NCBI GenBank assembly: GCA_023055425.1
Contig: JALGPY010000001.1
Span: forward strand, 113,565,057 to 113,629,056
DNA: 64,000 bases
From: Linanthus parryae
Lineage: Eukaryota; Streptophyta; Magnoliopsida; Ericales; Polemoniaceae
Direction: 5' to 3'
Shown here: positions 23,986 through 33,322 of the stretch, one piece after another
How positions within the stretch are numbered: position 1 is the first letter of the stretch
How the letters are laid out: each line of letters begins with the position of its first letter
Made by a program: the position numbers and the translations under genes
Notes under the pieces: model-generated
Told to the model about the DNA's origin: nothing
Database searches by the model: none
Seen by the model: the letters and a program-made list of their open reading frames with translations, nothing else

Positions 23986-26598
23986 TCATATGCGATAGCA
24001 TTTCTTCCCATTGGCGTAGAAACTCTCTATCTCCTTGCCTTCAGGATCATGTTTTGCTATCCTTTTCAGAGTGTACACGTTCTTTCGCTGGTAGGAAATC
24101 CGCGGCGCCTCTTCTCGCGTAGACGGCTTTCCCTTGGCATCCTCTCTTGTCACCATCACTCCTGCGGGTGACTGATCTTTGATATCCTCCCAACGGGGCA
24201 AAGGAATAGGGTTGAATGGTCCCGGACTTTGATCATTTTCCATCTCGGTGAACCACACCGCCTCACTGAGATGAGCTTCATTCATGTTGAAAGGATTTGT
24301 CGAAGCTGGTATTTCCACTATTCTGTCATTCCAAATGGCTTTCATCACTTGGTGAGCTGTTGAAGGGACAGCATCAAAGCGATGAATCCAGGTCCGGCCT
24401 ATAATCATGTGATAAGTAGTGTTTGCATCTATGACATAGAATTTTGCTGAACACTTGATTTTGCCGATCTGGACACCCAGGCGGATCCATCCTATTGTCA
24501 TTCTGGAGTCGCTTCCGAATCCCATCAGCGGGGATGGACGCTTGACGATCTTGTGCTCTGGAATTCCTGCTAACTTCAGAGTATGGAGCGAAACGACGTT
24601 AACTGCAGCTCCTCCGTCAACGAACGCTCTTTTGAACTCCACACCATTGATGATTGCTGTCACATACAGAGGTTTCTGATGGCTCGCATCTGTCTTTTTG
24701 TCATCCGCGGAGAAGGTTACGACCTTTGTTGTCGAGCGGGAGGCCCTGATAACCTTTCCATTGGAGACTACGATCTCCTCCTCGTAATCTTCTGCTATCC
24801 TCAGGATCGCCTTTGTCATCTCCTTCCGGCATTTCTCTGAGAAGTTCATCTCGTCGAAGAACCTGTTGAACCCATGCGATCCCTTCATTCGGTTGGCACG
24901 TTCGTCCTCCGTGTCTATGCTGTAATCCTCGTCATCGTGGATCTCGGCAATGATGGGTAGACCATCCTCCGCAACCTCTTCAAGGTCCACAATCGAAATC
25001 ATGGCGACCTCTTTGCCTTTCGACTCTTGCTCCGCATGGGCGGGGAGTGGATTGTTTCGCACATCCTGCCTTTGATCACTGACGATCAGTTCGCCATTTT
25101 TCATCTTTTGGCTTACCATGATTCTGAGCTTCTTGCAGTCAGCCGTGGGATGCATGACCTTTCCGTGACATTCGCACCACTTCGGGTCCCTCACCATCTC
25201 CCTGGAGGGTGATTTTTCGAGCGCAGGCAAGATACCGTCCTTACGCCATTGTCTGCAAAGTTCGCTTGCTTCCTCTACCGAACATGGCAGAGGTGGCGCA
25301 TCAAAGTTCACTACTTTCGGCTGCTTTTGGGACGAGACCGTATTCACTTCAGCCTCACTCGCTCTCTTGTAGCTAAATCGCCCAATTTTGAAAGTGGTGC
25401 CGCTCGAGGATCTCTCAGGGGCATTCCTCTTTTTCTGCCTCTCTACTATAGGCTCGATGTTCTTCGTGCATTCGATTAGTTTCAAAAATGTAGGTGTTTG
25501 CAGGTTGATAAGCATACCTTTGTACTCGTCTCGCATGCATTGCAGGCATCTCTCCACGAGTCTGCTTTCGAGTATCACATCTTTGCATTCCAAGGACTTG
25601 GCCCTGAACTTCTTGATGAATGTTATTCCATCTTCCTCGCGCTTCTGATACATCCGCGAGAGATGAATCATTGTCACCTTTTCCTCCATCTGGAAGAACT
25701 TGGTGTAAAACTTCTGGACCATGTCGTCCCAGGTCTTCACGGATCCGGCCTCCAACGTTCTGTACCACTTGTAAGCCACGTTCCCCAAGGATTTTGGGAA
25801 CTCGCGCATCAGCAGCTTAGGATCAGCCCCATACGGCCCAATTACATCAATGAAGCGCATGACATGCTCATGGGCGTTCCCATTGACATCTTCGAATTTG
25901 TCCCATTTGGGAGCCTTGTACCCAGCAGGGTTAGGCATGAGGTAGATCTCTCGTGGAATAGGCGGGTCGTTGTCAAGCTTCGGGATGATGGTATCCGCGA
26001 ACGATTGGTGAGCCAGAATAGTGTCTATGCGACGTTGCAGTGACGTCATACACTCCGGAGCACTTCCCTCGGCAGCAGGAGGAGGGGTTGCCGTAGGCGG
26101 AGGCGACACATATGTCGCAGGAGGGCTAGGAACATATTGTGAATTCACGTTGCCCCACGTTGCCATTGGAGGAGGCAAAGGATACTGTGAGGCCGGATTA
26201 GGTACCAAGGTTGGGGGTTGAGGAGTATGAGTAGCAAGAGGCAACATTTGAGCTGTTGGCCCCTGAATTGAGGGTAGCTGCGTAGTTGCTGGTGGAGTTT
26301 GCGGGTTAGGATTGGGTGGTGTGGTTGACACTCCCAATCCTTCAGTAGTGGAGGCTCCTCCTCCCTGAGAAACGGCGGTGGTTGGTGTGGGGTTTGGAGC
26401 GAGAGTCCCCAGGACAGCCATTATCCGTTCTAGCTGTGCAGATTGAGCTTTGAGAGCCTTCGCCTGACTCTGGATGGTGGCGTCCAAGGCTTCTAGTGTC
26501 GGAGCTTCACCGGTAGCTGTAGGAGTACGGCGGGCTTCCTCCCCCGAAGTGGTCTCCGTGGAAGGCGATCTGTTACTGACATCATCCTCATGAGACAT
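23986..26598 (-). CDS. gag-protease of the Tat-type element
   Basis: The start is the ATG at 26598, 20 bp after the PBS (N-terminus MSHEDDVSN). This frame is uninterrupted for about 870 codons to a TGA at 23986-23988. A Pro/Thr-rich N-terminal region is followed by a Gag domain (WDKFEDVNG through YKWYRTLEAGSVKTW). A zinc-knuckle-like WCECHGKVMHPTADC, typical of this lineage, comes next. The aspartic protease has VDGGAAVN in place of the usual DSGA (about 24600-24625). RT continues in the same frame after the TGA. The protein would form the particle and process the polyprotein. Confidence 0.86.
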   Translation of the reverse strand: MSHEDDVSNRSPSTETTSGEEARRTPTATGEAPTLEALDATIQSQAKALKAQSAQLERIMAVLGTLAPNPTPTTAVSQGGGASTTEGLGVSTTPPNPNPQTPPATTQLPSIQGPTAQMLPLATHTPQPPTLVPNPASQYPLPPPMATWGNVNSQYVPSPPATYVSPPPTATPPPAAEGSAPECMTSLQRRIDTILAHQSFADTIIPKLDNDPPIPREIYLMPNPAGYKAPKWDKFEDVNGNAHEHVMRFIDVIGPYGADPKLLMREFPKSLGNVAYKWYRTLEAGSVKTWDDMVQKFYTKFFQMEEKVTMIHLSRMYQKREEDGITFIKKFRAKSLECKDVILESRLVERCLQCMRDEYKGMLINLQTPTFLKLIECTKNIEPIVERQKKRNAPERSSSGTTFKIGRFSYKRASEAEVNTVSSQKQPKVVNFDAPPLPCSVEEASELCRQWRKDGILPALEKSPSREMVRDPKWCECHGKVMHPTADCKKLRIMVSQKMKNGELIVSDQRQDVRNNPLPAHAEQESKGKEVAMISIVDLEEVAEDGLPIIAEIHDDEDYSIDTEDERANRMKGSHGFNRFFDEMNFSEKCRKEMTKAILRIAEDYEEEIVVSNGKVIRASRSTTKVVTFSADDKKTDASHQKPLYVTAIINGVEFKRAFVDGGAAVNVVSLHTLKLAGIPEHKIVKRPSPLMGFGSDSRMTIGWIRLGVQIGKIKCSAKFYVIDANTTYHMIIGRTWIHRFDAVPSTAHQVMKAIWNDRIVEIPASTNPFNMNEAHLSEAVWFTEMENDQSPGPFNPIPLPRWEDIKDQSPAGVMVTREDAKGKPSTREEAPRISYQRKNVYTLKRIAKHDPEGKEIESFYANGKKCYRI

Positions 26599-26617
26599 GG
26601 TTGCTTGCAATGGTAAG

Positions 26618-26635
26618 TTCACGTCGGGTTCACCA
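26618..26635 (-). other. Primer binding site of the Tat-type element
   Basis: The minus strand reads TGGTGAACCCGACGTGAA three bases after the LTR end. TGG and the position fit a PBS. I could not assign the tRNA with confidence. Confidence 0.7.
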
Positions 26636-26638
26636 AAA

Positions 26639-27161
26639 TGTGTACAAGAGAATCCGGCAGAGAGAACTTCTGTGTACACCAAGGGCAGAGGATCAAGATT
26701 GGCACAGGAGGTGTTGGGTTGTGTGTAGGGAGAGAGTAAGGCAGTAGCACTGTATGAGAGAGAGAGATAGGGGTTTGGCAGAGCTTCCGCGTATATCTGG
26801 TGTGTTCTCCCTTGTATGGAAGGGTTAACGATCCTATATATAATGGAGAATGTGACCGTTGCAGTGTGGTTAATGCACCCATCAATGGCAGCTTAATTAG
26901 CTTAACCACAACGGCACGTTCGTCCGCGTATATAGGGACCGTTACAGCACGTTATCCGCGTATACCAGAACCGTTATGGGGTTGACCGGGTTTGACTGGA
27001 TTGACCGGGTTTATGGAGCTCGTGCCATAAATCTCTCAAAAGCAGTTACTAAGGGTCGCGCGCGGGCTTGGCTCGCACGCAACAGGACTTACTCTAGCCT
27101 CCAGACCACTAAGTCTCTACAAGTCCCGTGCAGTGGTATGCGAGGGCCCTGTCTCGCATCC
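26639..27161 (-). repeat. 5' LTR of the Tat-type element, first segment
   Basis: It aligns with the left LTR from 12373. At 27162 the Athila-type element begins. The last five bases (CATCC, 27157-27161) are the target duplication of that nested insertion. Confidence 0.9.
27157..27161. repeat. Target site duplication of the Athila insertion (CATCC), left copy
   Basis: CATCC occurs here and at 40110-40114. Removing the element and one copy restores continuity with the other Tat LTR. Confidence 0.9.
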
Positions 27162-28394
27162 TGATGCGCAAACTAACGTGCTATCGCAAGTGTACGAATC
27201 TTGTAGTACCGGGTGCAATTAGACTCGGATTATCGTTCCCACGAGGACTGTTTCGGGTTTACTCACGTTGTCAGTTTCGGTTTTCCAAGAGTAGTAACCA
27301 GGAGGAGTAGGTTGTGATTATATTAACTAAACTAAAAACAGAAATTAAAAACGTAAATATTTTTGTGACGTTTTCTGAAATAAGCTGATTTTGTTGTAAC
27401 GATAATAGATGAAGGCTAGGCTCCAGGATCCCCTAGGGTTTCTACAGATTTCAGTTTTACGTTCGTTTATGAAAACACTCAGCAGTTTCGGTATCCGTGC
27501 AACGTACCAGTTGTGCAGTGACTTTTCAGCTTCCACACGTAATCCCGATCCTGCAGACTTTCGGATTCTTGTTAAGCTGCCGAAGTCTGCAGTCTCGGTC
27601 TTATCCTGTTAGGGTTTCTAACCTGTCCGAATGGCCCGGGTCAAATTCTCTAACAGTTGGTCTCACGTTTTTCTATGCTAGCCCTATCTCCCTTTCTCTG
27701 GTCGGTCTATCAGGGTAAGGTACTAAATCCCGGTTTTTCTTCCTAACCCTAACTTGACGTTTTCACCTACAAGCTCGGGTCTATAGCAATCCTGGGTGAT
27801 CAATCCTATCATGCATATACGGTAATAATCAAACCAGAATAACAGATACAACTTGCTGAATTAAGACAATCATCATGAATCCATAAACGTAGTAATCATA
27901 AAATCTGAGTACGAAACCCTAGGTTCACCGAGAACCTAGGTGAAAAGTTTAGCTACGACTAGACATAATACAAAACGCAGTTTCTGAATATAAAGAGAGA
28001 GAACGAAATCAAACTAAGTCTTCGAATCTCGAATCGCGCTTTCGTGCTCTCCGTGAATGCTCCGACTTGGCCCTCGGTTGTGCTGTGAATTGTGCTGTGT
28101 CTTCGTGTCCCGGTCTTGTGCACGTTTCCCGAGACGGTCCCGGCTCGGTCCCGGCACGCTTCCCGATGCACCTCCCGAACCTGTTCCTGAAAAGGCAACA
28201 CGAACGAACACCCGCGATCATATCCAAATATAGCAAGAAATGAGCAGAAATAAGCAGAAATCCAGCAAGTATAAATAAACGTCTCGTTCTAGATTCCCGG
28301 GGCATTCTAAGGCGTTTTCCGGCAAAAACCGCTAATTCCAGCACAAATACTCGTGAAATCAGGCTAAAAGATAACCCCTAATTGGGCGTTATCA
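27162..28394 (-). repeat. 3' LTR of the Athila-type element
   Basis: 1233 bp, essentially identical to 38877-40109. The differences I found are at about 27976 and 28239 relative to the other copy. Confidence 0.95.
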
Positions 28395-28410
28395 AATACC
28401 CCCGCACTAA
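28395..28410 (-). other. Polypurine tract of the Athila-type element
   Basis: On the minus strand, TTAGTGCGGGGGTATT lies directly before the 3' LTR. Confidence 0.7.
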
Positions 28411-29110
28411 ACATTGCTCGTCCCGAGCAATCCTGCCAACTCTAGCCTGCATTTCTGTCCTCGTGACTGACTCTGTACATACCCTACCGTTGCATACACT
28501 TTCGACCCGAACCTTTCAACCGGACGACTCGATAGAAAAACTGACGCAGATAGAATATACACAGACTCAAACAACTCAAAACAGACTAGTGACAAAATTT
28601 TTTTTGGCGAGATCGGGCAACCTCAAAAACAGAAACAGTGTGTCCTCGTGATCTCATTCTTTTCAGAATTTACTTCCCCGCAAGCGATCGGTAAGTCTGA
28701 ACAGATTTATATGGTGGATTTAAGCACTGGACCGAAGTACTATTACTTTGGTTATCAAACTGAGCAAATCCCTAGCTAACTTACCATCCGAGCTGTTTCC
28801 GAAAGGATCTATGTCTAATCAGGTAGGATAGATATATGCATCAAGGTACGGCCTAATCCTACATGTTATGACATTCTCACAATTTACCAAACTCACACCC
28901 CTCACCGAGATCCCGAAAAACTGCCCGAAACACCTAAGTTCCTGCTTTCCCAATTCTTCTGTCCCCCGGTGTGTCTTCGCCGTGCTCGCGGCCACAAATG
29001 TGAAGCGGTGCAAAACGTCTCGAAAATTGTGCCACTCACTCAGCTTTTTATTTAAACAACAAAAACACAAAACAAACTAAAAACTAGATCATAATAATTT
29101 TCTTTTCTTC

Positions 29111-29141
<31 letters not shown>

Positions 29142-29158
29142 ATTTTCTCCTTCTTTTT

Positions 29159-29190
<32 letters not shown>

Positions 29191-30358
29191 AACACAACTA
29201 TACATACAAACTCACACGAATATCAATAATACGAAAACTGGCTAAAGCTGAGTGAGTGAAAATAAATCTCTGTCGTGGGGTACGTAAAATGTCCTCATGT
29301 GAAGTACCCCCACACTAATCCTGAAGCGCTGATCCTGTAGTCGAGATAATACTGTGCAGTCCCACCGAACCTCCTCATCACCAAAGATGTAGAAAAACGG
29401 CACAACCACCAATTGACCCTACAACCCCCCGGAACCCCGGTTTGTGCGAAAAGATGCTCGCACGCGACTACTCCTCCTGTGGTCACCATGTAGTGAAGTG
29501 ATCCACCTCCGCAAATTAATGCACTGTCGCCTCTCACTCACCCTGTCCTTCCCTCGAAAAACGTGTCAAAACCGAAACTGTCCAAAACTGATATCTCATG
29601 AAGCTCCCCTATCTAAAACCTGTCCCCTACTCACTCCCTCCGTCATAACACGTAGAATAGCCAACTATCGACTGATGAGGTCTCAAAGAAGGCTGCCTAG
29701 GCTAAAGTGGCTACGAAGAAAGAGGGTAAATGGCTTCAAATGGGTTGACTAGTTGGACCTAGGGGTAAGAAACAGAACGTGAGGTCCCTTGATAGCCAGT
29801 CACTCCACCGAAAAATGCGATGACCGTGACGGCGCCCGTGGGCGGGTTGTCGACTACCTATGTGACGGCGGTGTAGCAACTAGTCGGATTTTTCGCTCAG
29901 TTGATAACTACTTGCGGATTCCAAAGGTCACTGGCTCTCACCTATCTACTATACCTCGGTGCAAGTTTTCTTTTCTTTCAAAGGATTCAAACTCAATTTC
30001 TTCACTGTTTTCGTTCTCTCGATTGCCCTTTCTCAAAATTTTCTGATTTAAAACTTTTTTTTTTTTTTTTTTTTTGAAAAATCATTTATACTTGCTGTTT
30101 GCGTATATACGCAGGTCCTGCGTATATACCCAACCAGCAGCATAAAAAATTTTTAATTTTCATTTTTTTTCATTTTTTTTTTTAAATTATATACAATGCA
30201 TGGCCAGAATGATTATGGTGGGTTGACTCAAATAACGAAAATATGCAGACTCAAAAATAAAAATAAAAATAAAAATAAATACGAAAAAACGTGCAGACCG
30301 GGTTAATGCAGACACGACTACCACCCCCCCACTAAGAGGTGGCATGCCCTCATGGCAC
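28411..30358 (-). other. Non-coding 3' region of the Athila-type element
   Basis: About 1.95 kb between the second ORF and the PPT. It has long homopolymer/pyrimidine tracts on the plus strand (29097-29190, 30053-30076), an AAAAT microsatellite (about 30255-30280), and a GCGTATATACGCAGG...CCTGCGTATATACC inverted motif (about 30101-30130). No credible ORF. Confidence 0.6.
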
Positions 30359-32197
30359 TCACTCGTCCGGAAAAAATGTCGGGTCTGACCCGGTCTCGGA
30401 CGTACCGGATATGCTACCCGGTGAGCTGCTCTCTGAATCAGTCCTAAATACCGGCTGGCGTGCCCGTGTACGGGGCCGGTAATCCGAGGACTGCGACTCG
30501 GACCCAGTCCAACTGCTAGGTGGCTGGGACCGCAAAGTCGTCCTGCCACTAGACTGCTGATGAGTACGGGCCCCAGTCTGCTGGGTACGGGTCCCAGTCT
30601 GTTGGGTACGGGTCCCAGCCTGACGACCCGTAGGCTGCCGGGATCGTGTCCCGGGCTGCCGTCTCTCCTGTCTGGCAGGTGGCGGTGATGGCTGAGCCGG
30701 TGGTGGTGGTGGCTGGGTCGGGGGTGGCGGAGCAGACGTGTACTCGCTAGAGTCCCCGTCATCCGACCATCCCTCGGTAAAGCTACTGGAGTAGGTGGGC
30801 GGAAAATACAGCGGGAGTGGCGGGTCTCGGCCTGCGTGCCGAGCCGCATCCCGCTGCTCCTCTCGAATACTCGCAAGGGCAGCATGGGTGTCCTTGGTGA
30901 CCTTCCGCTGAGTCCGGCGGACATGCGTCACCGCTCTCCAGATCTTGCCCACTCCCTCTAACACCTTCTCTCCAATGGACTTGCGTCCACCCCGACAGCC
31001 CTCAAATCTCTCATCCACTCTGGGCAGTCTACGGGGCGGGGCCGGTCTAGCTCGTGGGGCCGGGTTGGCCCGTGGGGCCGGGCTCTCTCTCTGATGGGCA
31101 GGCTGAGGCTGGGCATTCCTCTCAGTCCCCTGCCTACTCGACTCGGGGCGCTCGCTCTCTCGAGAAGTACGGCACCGCCGGAGTCCGGCCGGTGCCTGGC
31201 GACTGACTGGTCGCTCCTGGGTCGAACGCCTCCTAGGGGCGGGGGCAGGGGCAGGTGCCGGGTCCTCCTCCATAAAGTCGTCATCCTCATCGAGGTCAAC
31301 AACTGGCGGAGGCGGGCCCGGGTGACGAGTAATAAGCTTCCTATAAGGCCGTAGCAAAGGAGGCGCTAAGTCACCCTGTAAATCATACATCGGAACCTCG
31401 TACTCCCGAGCAAGTTTGGCAATGAGGTTGGCGTACCCCAGTCCCTTCTTGCTACCGGAGCAGTTCCGCTCCATCATATACACCCAACTCCGACGAGGAA
31501 TGTCCACATCTCGTCCCAGCACAAGGCAATAGACTAAGAGTACGTACTCGAAGTCAAGGTAGGTGAAGTGTTTAATACCTACAACCCTGTTAACTACCCA
31601 CTCGGCCCACCACCGTGGCGGGCCGGCAATAAAATGAGAATGCAATTTCTTGCCTATCTCGCCTGGCCCCTCTCTCTCGAAATGGGCACCCGGGTGCCCC
31701 CCAGTCACAACCCGCAAAAGCTCAGCATCGCTCGGCGGGTAGTCAGCACACTCGGCATATGCGCACGAGATGTGACGCATCGGAATCTGATATGCTTGGC
31801 GGATGGTATCCGCCGTGAGCAATATAAACGTGCGCCTCAGATAGACCCAACGGACATCCCCATTGGCTTCCCCCTCCCCCCTGTGCATGAGGTTCGCGTA
31901 GAACTCTCGCACCAAATCAGTATCGGACAAGTCCGGGAACCCCGCTAGTGACGTCCCGAAAATGTCCGGTCGATTCGCATAAGCGGCCATCTCTGGCGGC
32001 ATGTAAGTATGGTCGACCGCAAACTGGTAGTCTATGGGAATGCTATGACTCATTTTGGTCGCGGTCATAAAATAATATTGGGCGTGATAGGTAACGAACC
32101 TAAAACTGTCAAATAGCAAAGGGGTAAGCTCTTCCGGCTCATAATCCGTAGGGATGTCATCTCGGTTATGGTCTAAGATGGGCACATGAAACTCCAT
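30359..32197 (-). CDS. Second ORF of the Athila-type element (position of the env-like gene)
   Basis: 612 codons, uninterrupted. Residues ~1-290 look globular and resemble plant transposon-associated domains (FYANLMHRGEG; WVYLRRTFILLTADTIRQAY; RWWAEWVVNRVVG; LDFEYVLLVYCLVLGRDVD). The rest is low-complexity: Pro/Ala/Arg-rich, a PAPAPAPAP run, short TRTQQTG repeats and an acidic Ser-rich tail. No signal peptide and no convincing membrane segment is seen, only a short hydrophobic run (YVLLVYCLVLG). Athila elements often carry an envelope-like ORF here, but nothing in this protein supports an envelope function, so I leave the function open. Confidence 0.75.
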   Translation of the reverse strand: MEFHVPILDHNRDDIPTDYEPEELTPLLFDSFRFVTYHAQYYFMTATKMSHSIPIDYQFAVDHTYMPPEMAAYANRPDIFGTSLAGFPDLSDTDLVREFYANLMHRGEGEANGDVRWVYLRRTFILLTADTIRQAYQIPMRHISCAYAECADYPPSDAELLRVVTGGHPGAHFEREGPGEIGKKLHSHFIAGPPRWWAEWVVNRVVGIKHFTYLDFEYVLLVYCLVLGRDVDIPRRSWVYMMERNCSGSKKGLGYANLIAKLAREYEVPMYDLQGDLAPPLLRPYRKLITRHPGPPPPVVDLDEDDDFMEEDPAPAPAPAPRRRSTQERPVSRQAPAGLRRCRTSRESERPESSRQGTERNAQPQPAHQRESPAPRANPAPRARPAPPRRLPRVDERFEGCRGGRKSIGEKVLEGVGKIWRAVTHVRRTQRKVTKDTHAALASIREEQRDAARHAGRDPPLPLYFPPTYSSSFTEGWSDDGDSSEYTSAPPPPTQPPPPPAQPSPPPARQERRQPGTRSRQPTGRQAGTRTQQTGTRTQQTGARTHQQSSGRTTLRSQPPSSWTGSESQSSDYRPRTRARQPVFRTDSESSSPGSISGTSETGSDPTFFPDE

Positions 32198-33322
32198 AAC
32201 AGCCTAAAATCTCGAAAAACGTGCCGACTCGGGAAATAGAGCAAAACGTGAAACGTGCACAAAATTAGTGTGTCGCAATAGGTAATCCACCTAAGATCTA
32301 CCAGAGGTCCACACGGCAAGTGCCGCTCCAAATGCAAAAATTACCGAAAAATAACGGGCCCGGCTACGGGCCGTGCCAAAACGGAAAATAAAGCGAGGGA
32401 TGAGATTTTCGACCTTCCCTAAACAGGGGTGAAGACCGGAGATTCTGCCCGGAAAGTCGCCGGAAAACCGCCGGTGGTCGCCGGAAAAGTCGCCGGAAAA
32501 GTCAACTGCCCGGAATTGAATTCCGAGCCCACCAAATCGAAGCCCTCGATCTCCTCGTTCACGTTCCCTTCTACGGATTTTGCAAGTTCTTGCTCTAACA
32601 CCTCCGAATCTGCACTTTTCTTCAAGAACACCTCACTTTTTGATGGAACTTGCTCTCTCGATTTTCACTTGTTTCTGGATTTGGATGGATGAATCTTGCT
32701 CCTTGCGACGAGGGGATTCCAGAAATGTGCCCGGAATTTGATTTGGAGGTCCGAGTCAAAAAATTTGTTCTTCAAGTGAGAGCAAATGGAGGTAGAGAGA
32801 GAAAGGGAGGTGCCAACAATGGCAACCCGTCCCCCCCCTTGTGCTATAACCTAATTTGGTCGAAATGACCAAAATACCCCCGGGGTTTTGAAAAATTTTC
32901 AATTTTTTTTTTCTTTCTTTCCTGTTTACGTATATACGCAGTACCGCGTATATACCCAACCAGAAAACAACCAAAAAAACAAAAAAATTTCACTTTTGCC
33001 CCCACGGGTTGCGTATATACGCAGGGGCTGCGTATATACGCAACCCGAGGGCAAAAGTGGAATTTTTCAATTTTTTTTTTTTTTTTTTTTTCAAAGTTTC
33101 TCCCTCCCCCTGCTTTCCTGATCTTGGCTGTTTTGGATAATTCTGTTTCTGCACACTTTCAAATTCAACGTTAAAAACCCGCTCATCTCGCCTCTCTCGA
33201 AAATTCAGAACTGACATACTAATGTAATAACTAATAAGACTAACTAAATAAACGATAAATTTTGGGTTGCCTCCCAAACATCGCCTTGTGATTTACGGTC
33301 GACGGCCCGACCTTGTTACCTC
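32198..33322 (-). other. Spacer between gag-pol and second ORF, with palindromes
   Basis: About 1.1 kb. It holds a GCCGGAAAA short-repeat cluster (about 32445-32505), GCGTATATACGC-type inverted motifs (about 32925-32960 and 33006-33046) and a poly(T) tract (33067-33091). Some stretches are open on the opposite strand, but no domain is recognised. Confidence 0.6.
33006..33046. repeat. Perfect 19-bp palindrome with 3-bp loop
   Basis: GGGTTGCGTATATACGCAG, GGG, then its exact reverse complement. Weaker relatives occur at about 32925-32960 and 30101-30130. Confidence 0.9.

Noticed and set aside
30187..30924. 245-codon minus-strand frame overlapping the end of the Athila second ORF
   Set aside because: Alternative frame of the GC-rich, biased tail of the 612-codon ORF; no independent support.
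31568..31948. Plus-strand frame opposite the Athila second ORF
   Set aside because: Shadow of the real minus-strand ORF.
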